Of a stretch of DNA of 59,485 nucleotides, positions 26,551-40,253 are shown one piece after another. The translations under genes were made by a program, and so were the position numbers. The notes below the pieces were generated by a model. That model searched no databases, had not been told where the DNA came from, and saw only the letters and a list, made by a program, of their open reading frames with translations. The stretch's first letter is position 1. Every line of letters begins with the position of its first letter. Source of the DNA: Corynebacterium lipophiloflavum DSM 44291 (GTDB lineage Bacteria; Actinomycetota; Actinomycetes; Mycobacteriales; Mycobacteriaceae); contig NZ_GG667192.1 in the NCBI RefSeq assembly GCF_000159635.1, forward strand, positions 317,003-376,487, read 5' to 3'.

Positions 26551-29109
26551 TTACAGCGCCACAGAGTTGATCAGTCGGCGCGAAACCAACAAGGCGGTGG
26601 GAAGCACCTCGAGCACCTCGGCGACAGGTACGGTGCCCTCGAAGGTGCGGCCCGACACGCGATCTACCCAGCTGCCCTCCGGCAGGGTCACGGTGGTGTC
26701 GCCCCAGCCGCCGCGACTTTCCAGGAGCAGGGGGCGGCGCGTCGCCAGCGCGATGACGGACAGTCCCGCCGCGCCGTGCACGTCTCCATCGCCGCGTGCG
26801 AGGCCCACGAGGTGCGATTCCGCCTCGCCCACCCCGAAGACGGGCTGGTGCTCGCCGGCCAGGAACACGTCCGGGTACTCCCGGCGCAGCATCAGCGCCT
26901 CGCGGACGACGGCCTGCTTCGCGCGGTCGATGATCTCCGGCAAATGCGGGTAGAGAGCAGGAGACGACGGCGACTCGCTGGATTCGGCGGATCCGGCAGC
27001 GTCGGTGGAGTCGGCGCCGAGCGCCAGGTACGTTGCCAGTGAGCGATCGGCGCCGCCCTTGAAGTCGAGGTACTGCTCCAGGGTTTGCGCGCGCTGCGTG
27101 TAGTCGACGAAGCGCCGGTTGTCGGGATCGACAAGCGAGAGGTCGAAGTACTCCTGGCCCTGGTAGGTGTCCGGGATGCCGGGGCCGATGAGCTGGAGCA
27201 TCTTGCGGCCCAGCGAGACCTGGATCGCGCCGCTGTGCAAACGCGAGGCGAACTGCGTGATCGCGGAGGTCACCGGGCCGGAAAGCAGCGCGTCGATCCA
27301 GTCGGTGATGGCCTGCTCGAACGTTTCATCCTGGTCGAACCAGCTGGTCTTCACCCCGGCTTCGCGCACCGCCTTGATCGCGTAGTCGTGCAGGCGAGCG
27401 CGCAGCGATGCGGTGATCTCCCCGTCGTGCGGCCACACGCCGAGCAGGTTCTGGATGATGAAGTGCGCCGTGGCCGTATCGGGAGCCGGTACGATCGCGC
27501 CCACCTGACGCACCAGCTCCGCGAAATCGTTCGCGACCTCGGTGATCTCGATAATCCGGGCGCGGGTGTCCTCGGTGCGCTTCGTGTCGTGCGTCGTCAG
27601 CGAGGTCATTGCGTGCGGCCACAGGTTCGCGCGCTCCTGCTGCAGGAGGTGGAACTCGGCCGCGGACACACCGAACCGGCCGGGTGCGCCGCCGACTTCC
27701 TGCAGAGCGACGAGGCGGCTCGCGCGGTAGAACAGGGTGTCTTCGACGCCCTTGGCCATCACTGCGCCGCACACCTGGGCGAAGCGGGTCTTGGCCTCGC
27801 TGTTGGCCAAAAGCGCTGCAGTGATCAGATCCAGCGCGTCGCGACGGGACGGGAAGCGGCGCGCCATCTCGGCGACCACCGAGGAGGTGATGCGCGACAA
27901 GGAGATGTAGTCAGCGCGGTACACCGGAATGGCCGCGACAAGCTCGACCACGGTGGAGCGCAGGTCCTCGTCGGAGACCGTGGAGCCGGCGGTGGAGAAA
28001 TTGTCGCGGCGAATCGCGCGGGTCAAACGCTGAATCTCCGCGCCCAGCTCGGATGAGGCGACGTCGCGCTTGAGCTGGTGCTCCGCTGCGGAAATGGCCG
28101 CCTCGTCCCAGGTCGAGCCCGACTGCTGCATGGCCAGCATGCTCAGCGAGTCCTCGGCCTCCCGGGAGATGAACACCCCGTCGAACTCGCGCATCGCGTC
28201 GTAGCCGGTCGTGCCGTCGACGGCGAGGCGCGGGTCAAGCGGCTCGTTGACGCCGAGGATCTTTTCCACCACGAGCCAGCGGTCGTCGCCAATCAGTCCG
28301 CGCAGGCGGGTGAGGTACCCGAAGGGGTCCGCCAGCCCGTCTGGGTGGTCCACGCGCACACCGTCGATCAAGTCCTCGGCGATGAGCTGGCGCAGAACCC
28401 GGTGGGTTTGCTCGAACACCAGAGGATCTTCCTGGCGGATTCCGGCCAGGCCGTTGACGGAGAAGAAGCGGCGGTACGAAATCACGCCGTCGCGCCAAAA
28501 CATCAGACGATAGTGCTGTTTGGCATAGACGTCGAGGGGGTCGTCGTCAAGCGAGCCATAGCTGTCCGGGTCGAGCGGGAAGTACTTGTCGTAGTACTTC
28601 AACACATCCTCGTCGATCTCGTCGAGGTGGACGAGCTCGAACTTGTCCTCGTCGCCCTCCGCCCCCAAAACGGGCAAGCCGAGCCTGCCGCCGGCGCCGT
28701 TGTCCTCGTGCCAGTCGATGTCGAAATAGGACTCGTACTCCGAGCCCCGGCCGCGCTTCAACACGTCCCACCACCACTTGTTCAGAAGCGGTGTTTCCAC
28801 GCCGAGGTGGTTGGGGACGATGTCCACGACGATGCCCAGGCCCGCGTCGTGGGCAGCCGCGGCGAGCTCGCGCAGGCCGGAGATGCCGCCGAGTTCCGGG
28901 TTGACCACGGTGGGGTCCGTCACGTCGTAGTTGTGGTTGGATTCCTTGACTGCCGTGAAGATCGGGGAGAGGTACAGGTGCGAAACACCGAGCGTGCGCA
29001 GGTACGGAATCTGCTCCGCGGCCTCCGCGAACCCGTACCGGCGCCCCGTGGGGTCGGCGTGGGGTCCGCGCAGCTGGAGGCGGTAGGTGGATGTGATCGG
29101 GCGTCGCAA
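26551..29109 (-). CDS. treY: malto-oligosyltrehalose synthase
   Basis: It converts the reducing end of maltodextrin into a trehalose unit. The protein has 852 residues. It begins with RRPITSTYRLQL, typical of the family. The alpha-amylase motifs are visible: IVPNHLGV, GVRVDHPDGLADP with the catalytic Asp, VVEKIL with the Glu, and TTHDTKR with the third Asp. TTG 29109 is chosen because AGGAG lies five bases upstream and the family begins here; the longer open frame runs to 29403. An insertion rich in Ser and Ala lies near the C-terminus (TDAAGSAESSESPSSPA). Confidence 0.95.
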   Translation of the reverse strand: MRRPITSTYRLQLRGPHADPTGRRYGFAEAAEQIPYLRTLGVSHLYLSPIFTAVKESNHNYDVTDPTVVNPELGGISGLRELAAAAHDAGLGIVVDIVPNHLGVETPLLNKWWWDVLKRGRGSEYESYFDIDWHEDNGAGGRLGLPVLGAEGDEDKFELVHLDEIDEDVLKYYDKYFPLDPDSYGSLDDDPLDVYAKQHYRLMFWRDGVISYRRFFSVNGLAGIRQEDPLVFEQTHRVLRQLIAEDLIDGVRVDHPDGLADPFGYLTRLRGLIGDDRWLVVEKILGVNEPLDPRLAVDGTTGYDAMREFDGVFISREAEDSLSMLAMQQSGSTWDEAAISAAEHQLKRDVASSELGAEIQRLTRAIRRDNFSTAGSTVSDEDLRSTVVELVAAIPVYRADYISLSRITSSVVAEMARRFPSRRDALDLITAALLANSEAKTRFAQVCGAVMAKGVEDTLFYRASRLVALQEVGGAPGRFGVSAAEFHLLQQERANLWPHAMTSLTTHDTKRTEDTRARIIEITEVANDFAELVRQVGAIVPAPDTATAHFIIQNLLGVWPHDGEITASLRARLHDYAIKAVREAGVKTSWFDQDETFEQAITDWIDALLSGPVTSAITQFASRLHSGAIQVSLGRKMLQLIGPGIPDTYQGQEYFDLSLVDPDNRRFVDYTQRAQTLEQYLDFKGGADRSLATYLALGADSTDAAGSAESSESPSSPALYPHLPEIIDRAKQAVVREALMLRREYPDVFLAGEHQPVFGVGEAESHLVGLARGDGDVHGAAGLSVIALATRRPLLLESRGGWGDTTVTLPEGSWVDRVSGRTFEGTVPVAEVLEVLPTALLVSRRLINSVAL

Positions 29110-29180
29110 TAGGGCTCCTGAGAAATAGATCTTGTCGTGCTTTCCTAAGTCGTACGTGCCCGTTCCAGCGTAATCATTTT

Positions 29181-29801
29181 TTACCGGGCGGCAGGGTGGG
29201 CGCTGTTTTCCACAAGGGGGAAGCCGATGGAGTAGCGCATTACGCACGCCGAGGTGAACCGCCTGGCGAACGAGCTCGCGAGCGCGTCGAAGACAAACAG
29301 TTCGCGGTAGTCGCGGGTGACGTAGGTCAGGCCGAAGCGCGGACGCAATACCTGGGTGAAGTGCGAATCCAGGATGGTAAATAGCTTGGGGTGGGTCAGC
29401 CACGTTGTGGGAACGAGGTGGTCATCGCGCAGTTGGAAGCCGCGCGGAACGTCTGGGCCGAGGACTAAGGTGGCGTCCCTGACCCAGATTTCCACCTGCC
29501 CGTCGCGCACGGCTTCGTCCATCACACCGCGCGCCGCGGAGTTCCACACTCCGGTGACGCTGCGGCCCATCTCCCCGATTCTCTGGTGGCTGGCGGGCCG
29601 GCCGGTGTGATCCGCGAACACGCACACCAGCTCGGGTGAGAGAGTGACAAAGGCGGTGCTGGCGGAGAACTCGCCGCTCGACCATCCCGCTGTCGAGCCG
29701 GCTGCGCCGGGCAGTGCGGCCCGGCGCAGGAGGCGGGGCGTCAGTGCGCAGGGCACGGGGGTTGAGCGGGGGATGGACAGGGCGCTCATCGCGGCAGTCA
29801 T
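29181..29801 (-). CDS. protein of unknown function
   Basis: A soluble protein of 206 residues without signal peptide or clear membrane segment. Patterns such as ASTAFVTLSPELVCVFADHTG and VEIWVRDATLVLGPDV suggest an alpha/beta fold. I do not recognise a family. It is 71 bases upstream of treY on the same strand, so it may lead the treY-alarmone synthetase unit. Either ATG 29801 or ATG 29789 could start it; TATGAC at 29802-29797 is seven bases before the second, which fits a leaderless start there. A perfect inverted repeat covers the region. Confidence 0.6.
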   Translation of the reverse strand: MTAAMSALSIPRSTPVPCALTPRLLRRAALPGAAGSTAGWSSGEFSASTAFVTLSPELVCVFADHTGRPASHQRIGEMGRSVTGVWNSAARGVMDEAVRDGQVEIWVRDATLVLGPDVPRGFQLRDDHLVPTTWLTHPKLFTILDSHFTQVLRPRFGLTYVTRDYRELFVFDALASSFARRFTSACVMRYSIGFPLVENSAHPAAR

Positions 29802-29820
29802 ACAGTATTAGACTGCCGCG
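29790..29820. promoter_or_regulatory. perfect 10-bp inverted repeat at a start codon
   Basis: CGCGGCAGTC (29790-29799) and GACTGCCGCG (29811-29820) are exact inverse copies separated by 11 bases. The spacer contains TAATAC on the minus strand, a possible -10, and the left arm is next to one of the two candidate start codons. It could be an operator, or a terminator of the upstream exonuclease message, although no T-run follows. Confidence 0.5.
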
Positions 29821-29836
29821 CGACGGGTTCGGTTCC

Positions 29837-31222
29837 CTAAAACGGCGGCTGCTCGTTGAGCCCCAGGGCATCAAGCAACTGCTCAGCCGACCAGATCTGA
29901 ATGTCCTGGCCCTTGTCCATCAGCTCGCGGGCGCGCTTTTCCTTCGAGGTCATCGTGGCCCATTCGCCGGTGATAAGAATCGTCGTCTTCTTGGTCACGT
30001 TCTTGCCCACCTGCGCGCCTTGGGCGGCGATGCCGGACCACAGTTGTCCCTTGTCGAAGGGCTCGAACTCGCCGGTGAGCGTGACGTTGTGGCCGTAAAG
30101 CGGTGAATTCGGATCGGCCTGCGGGTCGGGTTCCGGGATGGTGTCCGGGGTGGCAACGGACTGCCAGGGAGCGGGCCCGCGGCGCGGGGTTTCTTCCTGT
30201 TTCTCTTGCTCGGGCGCGGGTGATTCGTGCTGGTTACTGCCGCGCGGGGTGACGGCGGCGCCGTCGCGTGAAGCAGCCTGCAGCGCCCGCGCCGTACCGG
30301 AGCGGTCGCGCAGCACGGGTGTGACGCGCTCGTCGTTGATCACGCCGAGTGTGAACCCAGTGGCGTGGACGAAGCTCATCACGCTTCCCTCGTGGCCGGC
30401 ATCGCGGGCGAGACCCACCAAGATCCCTGCGCACGCCGCGGCGTCTTCACCGGCGTCGTGATGCTTCTCAAGCTGCACGCCGAAGTGCTCGGCGAGCGTG
30501 GGCAGGCGATGGTTTTGCACCTTCAGCTTCGCCGCGCGCGACTGCGCGAGCGTGCAGGCGAACATGATGTTCGGAATGTCGCGCCCAACGGCGCGGCAGG
30601 CTTCGCGCAGGGCGGTGGCGTCGAACTGCGCGTTGTGCGCCACCACGGGCAGTTCGCCGACGAACTCGACCAGTTCGTCGATGCGCTGCGCGGCAGGCGG
30701 CGATCCTTCAACAGTCTCGGCGGAGATGCCGTGGATCGCTACGTTTGAGGGGTCGAACTCATCCAAGCCCGGCGGGGGAGTGCACAGCCAGGTCACACGC
30801 TCGACCTCTCGGCCATCGATGACGCGCACGAGGCCGATCTGGCAGATCGAGCCCCACGCCGGGTTGGCCGTTTCCACGTCGAAGCCGACGAAGTCGAATC
30901 CCGCGATGCGCGCGCTGGCGGCCTCGCCGCGTGCGGCGGTGTCGACAAGCTCGCGCAAACGCGCCGGGGCGTGGACATCGCCAGGGAAGAAGGACAACTC
31001 GTGCGTGCGCTCGGGGGTTACAATGCCGCACACCCCGCCGCTCCAGGCATCCGCGTCGCTGACGTTGAGCTTTGTGATGGAGGTGGCGTCGATACGCACT
31101 GGCTCGCTCGAGCCGCTTAACGACGCCTCCAGCGGCGTCGGGCTGAGCACGAGCGCAGTGCCGTCCACCGTTACCGTGACACCGCGCGCGTCAAGGGCTG
31201 AACCTGAATGAACCTGGGACAC
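29837..31222 (-). CDS. DnaQ-like exonuclease with C-terminal BRCT domain
   Basis: A protein of 461 residues. The N-terminal ~100 residues have no recognised domain. A DEDDh exonuclease domain (about 108-270) shows FDVETAN, HNAQFDATALR and HHDAGEDAAAC, so all acidic residues and the histidine are present. A Pro/Glu-rich linker (about 325-375) leads to a BRCT domain (VTLTGEFEPFDKGQL to QLLDALGL). It resembles epsilon-like exonucleases of actinobacteria, probably in repair. GTG 31222 has GGAG upstream and lies 22 bases after glgX, so the pair is likely co-transcribed. Confidence 0.88.
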   Translation of the reverse strand: MSQVHSGSALDARGVTVTVDGTALVLSPTPLEASLSGSSEPVRIDATSITKLNVSDADAWSGGVCGIVTPERTHELSFFPGDVHAPARLRELVDTAARGEAASARIAGFDFVGFDVETANPAWGSICQIGLVRVIDGREVERVTWLCTPPPGLDEFDPSNVAIHGISAETVEGSPPAAQRIDELVEFVGELPVVAHNAQFDATALREACRAVGRDIPNIMFACTLAQSRAAKLKVQNHRLPTLAEHFGVQLEKHHDAGEDAAACAGILVGLARDAGHEGSVMSFVHATGFTLGVINDERVTPVLRDRSGTARALQAASRDGAAVTPRGSNQHESPAPEQEKQEETPRRGPAPWQSVATPDTIPEPDPQADPNSPLYGHNVTLTGEFEPFDKGQLWSGIAAQGAQVGKNVTKKTTILITGEWATMTSKEKRARELMDKGQDIQIWSAEQLLDALGLNEQPPF

Positions 31223-31244
31223 GTAACTCTCCTTCGCCGAGATT

Positions 31245-33428
<2,184 letters not shown>

Positions 33429-33436
33429 GGGAGCCA

Positions 33437-33442
33437 ATCGTA
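33437..33442 (-). promoter_or_regulatory. -10 of glgX, leaderless
   Basis: On the minus strand TACGAT ends eight bases before the ATG. The -10 also lies just downstream of the TetR gene end, with 72 bases between the genes. Confidence 0.5.
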
Positions 33443-33500
33443 TCGCAGTCGCCGCCGTTGCTCGCGCGGTGCGGGTCGGGCAGCGGAAGCGGTGGGGCGC

Positions 33501-34097
33501 TCAGGGTGTTGTCGGTGCCGGATCGCTTCCGTCGCGCAGGCCCTTGAGCAGCAGCGAAATCGCGGCGGCGACGTCGGTGGTATCCGCGGCGTCGGTTGTG
33601 GTCGCGCCGGTCGCCTCAGCGAGCTGCGCGGCGGCCTGGTGGACGCCCGTCGCGCCGAGGGTCATGTACAGCAGCCCATCGGCCACCGAGTGCACATTGC
33701 TTGTCGACGCCTCACGCCGCGCTTCCACCAGCTCCCGCGCGATGGCCTCACGCATGATGCGGGTGAGCTCGCGCGCCACCGTGGACCCCGGCTGGCTCAT
33801 CGCGGTGGTGACCACCTCCGCGCCGTCGCGGTGCCGTAGAAGGGTGGCGCGCAACGCGGCGCACAGCGCGGCGGGGGTGGGTGCGTCGGCAGGCGGGGCG
33901 TCGACAAGCGGGGCGACGATCAGCGCGGCAATGCCGGCGATAAGTTCCTGCTTGTTGCTGATGTGCCAGTACAGCGCGCCGGGGGCGACCCCGAGGGAGG
34001 AGGCGACGCGGCGCATGGTCACATCTGCCAGGCCGTATTCGTCGAGGATCTTCAAGCCCTGGCGGCTAATCGACTCCCGCGACAACGACGAATGCAT
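33501..34097 (-). CDS. TetR family regulator
   Basis: A repressor-type protein of 198 residues. The N-terminal helix-turn-helix (TMRRVASSLGVAPGALYWHISNKQELI) is typical. The ligand domain is Ala-rich and not classifiable. It resembles TetR proteins with a TetR_C-type domain. TAATGT at 34111-34106 lies eight bases before ATG 34097, which fits a leaderless message. The gene is divergent from the lipoprotein gene at 34268 and may control it. Three ACCGT units in a row at 34119-34133 are a candidate site. Confidence 0.88.
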   Translation of the reverse strand: MHSSLSRESISRQGLKILDEYGLADVTMRRVASSLGVAPGALYWHISNKQELIAGIAALIVAPLVDAPPADAPTPAALCAALRATLLRHRDGAEVVTTAMSQPGSTVARELTRIMREAIARELVEARREASTSNVHSVADGLLYMTLGATGVHQAAAQLAEATGATTTDAADTTDVAAAISLLLKGLRDGSDPAPTTP

Positions 34098-34105
34098 GCC
34101 TTATG

Positions 34106-34111
34106 ACATTA
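34106..34111 (-). promoter_or_regulatory. -10 of the TetR gene, leaderless
   Basis: On the minus strand TAATGT ends eight bases before ATG 34097. The ACCGT triple repeat lies about ten bases further upstream, where it could cover the promoter. Confidence 0.45.
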
Positions 34112-34267
34112 CCCAGCACCGTACCGTACCGTGATTCTCACAGCAAGTTCTCAAACTACTGTCACTAGAGGCCCACAGCCCACTAAGCATTACATTGTTA
34201 GTATTGACAAAGCCACAAAAGCCATAAACGGCCACACAATGCATTTTTTCCGAGGAGAGTTGTAGCA

Positions 34268-34963
34268 GTGAAGTTTTCATCCGGTTCCCCGAAGGTGGCC
34301 GCGATAACCGTCGCATTGGCCACCTTGTCCATCTCGCTCACAGCCTGCGGCTCCGAGGAAGAAGCCGCCGACGTCGCCTCCTCCACCTCGACGGTCACTT
34401 CCGCGACCACGCAGAGTGTTGCGCCCTCCGGTACGACCGAGGCCACGGAGCCCAGCCCTGCTGAGTCGTCTGCCGCGCAGTCGGCGGCAGACTCCGCGGG
34501 TGCGAACGCCCAGGCCCCCGCGGCCGGCGGTGCGGCCCTGACTAACCCGTTCGAGGACCCGAACTTCACGCCGCCGACCCAGCAACCACTGCAGGGCGGC
34601 ACGCAGGCCTCCGACGCCGACAAGCAGCAAATGGAGCAGACGATGCACGCGGCGCTCAACCCACCGAGCCCGGAGAAGTGGACCCGCGTGCTCATGGAAA
34701 ACTCCTGCCGCAAGGTGACGGAGCCGGTGCAGGAGGAGATGAACCGCTCCGGCTACACCTTGGATCAGATTGAGCAGGCGGCGCGCCTGCAGGCCCAGGC
34801 CGGCCAGGCAGTTACGGTGCCGCAGAGCACAGTTTCGCTTACCGACGCCAAGGTGGACGGCAACCGGGCCTCCGCAACCGCGACCGTGACCAACCAGAAC
34901 GGCACCGAGGAGCAGACCCTGATCTTCGAACGCGAAGACGGGCGCTGGAAGCTCTGCAATTAA
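34268..34963 (+). CDS. putative lipoprotein
   Basis: A protein of 231 residues. Its signal peptide ends in LTAC (Cys near residue 22), then comes a long Ser/Thr/Ala/Glu linker (about 23-110). A folded C-terminal domain ends in LIFEREDGRWKLCN, a pattern seen in small NTF2-like or Mtb12-like extracytoplasmic domains. GTG 34268 has GAGGAG nine bases upstream. It overlaps the next membrane-protein gene by one base (TAATG) and is divergent from the TetR gene. Confidence 0.75.
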   Translation: MKFSSGSPKVAAITVALATLSISLTACGSEEEAADVASSTSTVTSATTQSVAPSGTTEATEPSPAESSAAQSAADSAGANAQAPAAGGAALTNPFEDPNFTPPTQQPLQGGTQASDADKQQMEQTMHAALNPPSPEKWTRVLMENSCRKVTEPVQEEMNRSGYTLDQIEQAARLQAQAGQAVTVPQSTVSLTDAKVDGNRASATATVTNQNGTEEQTLIFEREDGRWKLCN

Positions 34964-35520
34964 TGAGGTTTTCCACCGGCGCCGGCGCGGCGGCGGGCAT
35001 CCTCGCGCTTTCCTTGGGCCTCGGCTCTGTCGCCGGGGCCGTGTGGGGTCTGACGCGGCCCGGCTATGTCGGCTCCTTGAGCGAGGGCTCGTACGTCGTC
35101 GATGAGGTGGCCAGCCCGCCCAGCGTGGAGTTTGCCTCGCTCGGCGGGTTTGTCCTGGTCAGCGCCGTCCTTGGGTTGGTCATCGCGAGCTTCGCTTTCG
35201 CGCGCGGTTTGGTGGGGGTGCGCGCGCTGTTCTGGGTGATTGCGTGCGCGGGCGCAGCGGCTTTTGCAGTGCACACCTTCGGCAGCTGGTCGGCTGCTTG
35301 TGCCCACCCCTCGCCGCACGACGCAACGCTTGTGGATGGCGCAGGATTCAGCGTTGTGCCTCCGCTGGACCCGGGCGTGGGCTGGCTGTCCGGACCGTTC
35401 GTTGCGGCCTTGATGTTTTACTTGCTCACGATCGCCGCCGAGCTGCAGGCCCCCCTGCGCGAAGCGCCGCCCGTTAGCCTTCAGCCCGCCCTGGCCAGTG
35501 AACCGCCGACGCGCCCTTGA
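34963..35520 (+). CDS. membrane protein of unknown function
   Basis: A protein of 185 residues with four hydrophobic segments: about 8-28, 58-80, 85-103 and 142-160. Between the last two is a polar loop with two Cys-His features (ACAHPSPHD). I do not recognise a family with confidence; actinobacterial DUF2567-type proteins have a similar layout. It is coupled to the lipoprotein gene by an ATG overlapping its stop. The final 47 bases overlap the convergent YbjN gene. Confidence 0.7.
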   Translation: MRFSTGAGAAAGILALSLGLGSVAGAVWGLTRPGYVGSLSEGSYVVDEVASPPSVEFASLGGFVLVSAVLGLVIASFAFARGLVGVRALFWVIACAGAAAFAVHTFGSWSAACAHPSPHDATLVDGAGFSVVPPLDPGVGWLSGPFVAALMFYLLTIAAELQAPLREAPPVSLQPALASEPPTRP

Positions 35521-36541
35521 CTTGGGTGCTGATCTGGTCGACCGCGCCGAGAATGGAGACAAAAGACGAGATCACGTAGTTGTGCCTTTGCGCGGGGGAC
35601 AAGCCCTGGGAGACGAGGCAGGTTGTTTCCACGTGCAGGTGCAGGTCGCCGTCGAGGTCGAGCAGGTACGCGCGCAGGCCCGCGGACTGCTCGTTGAGAT
35701 CGTTGCAGACCAGCCACAAGGCGAGAAACTCATCCTCGCTGCGCAAGCCGGTATCCCACATCGCGGTGACCCGGGCATACTCGCCGGCATCGATGCAGAC
35801 TGCGAAAGCGATGGAATTGACCCCAGTGGTGATGAGGTCCTCGACGGGGAAGTCGTAGGTGAAGTCGAGCATATCCAACGTATCCGTTAACGATCCCAGA
35901 TCGACGGGCTCAACAAACTCGTCGTCGACGTTGTCGTAGACATCAGGCACGTCGTGGATGTCGGAAAACTGCCGGTGCTCGCCGCGCGGCAGGTGGCGTT
36001 CGGAGGGGTGGCGGCCCAAAAGTACATCGGCGTCCTGTGCGCGGGCCAGCGCCGGCGGTAACGGGTGGTCAAACTCTACCGGCAGAAAGCGCTGTCGCAG
36101 CTGGGTGAAAAAGGCCGCGGCGTGCTCGAAGGCGTCGGCAAGCTCGGCCATGAGTTGCTCGTCCGTCAGCCCGCACCTCGTGCGCACCCCAGCGCGCAGG
36201 CTCACGGCGAGGTCGCCGGAGTCCATCAGCCTGTAGGAGGCGGTCGGCCCGACCCTGTCACGGTTCCATTCGTTGATGAAGTCAGCCAGCTCCGCCGAGC
36301 GCTCAAACTCCATGGGCACGCGCTCGGCGAAATCCGCCACCAGCATCAGAGGCTTGTCGTAGGAGATCCACACCGTGCTGACAAACGCGTACGCAGGCAC
36401 GACGGCGCGGTCCGGGCGGTCGGGGTGGTGCATGGGGGTAAGGCCCAGACCGTCGAGGGCGGCAACGATGCGATCGAGAGTGACCTCGCTGGAGGAGGCG
36501 GTTTCGTCCGGGTGGTGCGGTTGCGCGCTGTGCCTACCCAC
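35474..36541 (-). CDS. YbjN-domain protein
   Basis: A protein of 355 residues if GTG 36541 is the start. Two YbjN-like units are visible. The first (about 15-130) contains VTLDRIVAALDGLGL and WISYDKPLMLVADFAERVP; the second (about 205-340) contains SLTDTLDMLDFTYDF, NSIAFAVCI and YLLDLDGDLHLHVET. The family resembles type III secretion chaperones in fold, with no settled function. GTG 36541 is preceded by GGGAGG with five bases between; the frame is open up to 36673. It overlaps the end of the preceding membrane-protein gene by 47 bases. Confidence 0.75.
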   Translation of the reverse strand: MGRHSAQPHHPDETASSSEVTLDRIVAALDGLGLTPMHHPDRPDRAVVPAYAFVSTVWISYDKPLMLVADFAERVPMEFERSAELADFINEWNRDRVGPTASYRLMDSGDLAVSLRAGVRTRCGLTDEQLMAELADAFEHAAAFFTQLRQRFLPVEFDHPLPPALARAQDADVLLGRHPSERHLPRGEHRQFSDIHDVPDVYDNVDDEFVEPVDLGSLTDTLDMLDFTYDFPVEDLITTGVNSIAFAVCIDAGEYARVTAMWDTGLRSEDEFLALWLVCNDLNEQSAGLRAYLLDLDGDLHLHVETTCLVSQGLSPAQRHNYVISSFVSILGAVDQISTQVKGASAVHWPGRAEG

Positions 36542-36710
36542 GGCCACCTCCCTGTGGTGCTGAAAAACTGGTACTCGTCGTCGCTTGTGCGCCGGCGGGC
36601 GGCGCTCAAAGCATACAGTCGAGCTTAAGCGACTCGTCACGGCGGCGAGTGCATCGACCTTCCGCCGGGGCACTGGTGTTTGGGGTGCCTGCGACCTCTC
36701 GCCTGGTGTC

Positions 36711-36870
36711 AGATGTCACGGTCAGTGGGTTGTGGGGTGTAAAACCCCAGGTCGGCCTTCTGTCCGAGTGTCTGACCGTGACATCTCACAGCGCCAGATG
36801 TCAAGGTCAGCGTTCACCGGGGTGTAAAACCCCAGGTCGGCCTTCCGTCCAAACACGTGACCGTGACATC
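36711..36870. repeat. two 75-bp palindromic repeats
   Basis: Copy 1 spans 36711-36786 and copy 2 36796-36870. Each is bordered by AGATGTCACGGTCAG and its inverse CTGACCGTGACATCT; copy 2 has small changes in its arms. The inner part GGGGTGTAAAACCCCAGGTC is almost identical and forms its own hairpin GGGGT-GTAAA-ACCCC. Each unit can thus fold into a long stem with an inner hairpin. The 486-base stretch 36542-37027 between the YbjN gene and hisD holds these repeats, the hisD promoter, and otherwise nothing I recognise. Confidence 0.9.
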
Positions 36871-36978
36871 CCGAAGCATTAACCGCCACATTGAAGCCGG
36901 CGCCGGGGTGTAGATCCGCAGGCGAGCTCGTGCGGCGACTCGAAGCGGGCAAAGCACCGGCGGTGACGGGCGGGGGAA

Positions 36979-36984
36979 TACAAT
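36979..36984 (+). promoter_or_regulatory. candidate -10 of the hisDCB operon
   Basis: TACAAT is a strong -10 match. The leader would be about 37 bases long and carries GAGGAG at 37015-37020. No T-box or leader peptide rich in His codons is visible. Confidence 0.55.
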
Positions 36985-37027
36985 GAGGGGCCGAGAAGCC
37001 GATTTTTAATGCCGCGAGGAGCCGACG

Positions 37028-40059
<3,032 letters not shown>

Positions 40060-40061
40060 GC

Positions 40062-40250
40062 ATGCCGCAGGAGTTCAGTGTGGCAAGCGGGATGTGGGTG
40101 CTCATCAGCTTCCTTATCGCGGGGTTGCTTCTCGGCGGGGTGTGGTCGGCCTACCAAAACGGATCCAAGGTAGCCACCGTCGTGCTCGCCATCGCAGCCG
40201 CCGCCGCGCTGTGCCTCGCGGTGCTTTCCATGCTGGGGGTAGTGGGGTAG
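40062..40250 (+). CDS. small membrane protein in the his operon
   Basis: A protein of 62 residues with two hydrophobic segments (WVLISFLIAGLLLGGVW and VVLAIAAAAALCLAVLSML) joined by a short polar turn (AYQNGSKV). It starts two bases after hisB and ends three bases before the MFS gene. C. glutamicum has a gene of this kind in the same place. Function unknown; a helper for the adjacent transporter is possible. Confidence 0.75.
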   Translation: MPQEFSVASGMWVLISFLIAGLLLGGVWSAYQNGSKVATVVLAIAAAAALCLAVLSMLGVVG

Positions 40251-40253
40251 GAG

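Noticed and set aside
36684..36882. Short open frames within the 75-bp repeats
   Set aside because: They only read through palindromic sequence, differ between the copies, and have no ribosome site.
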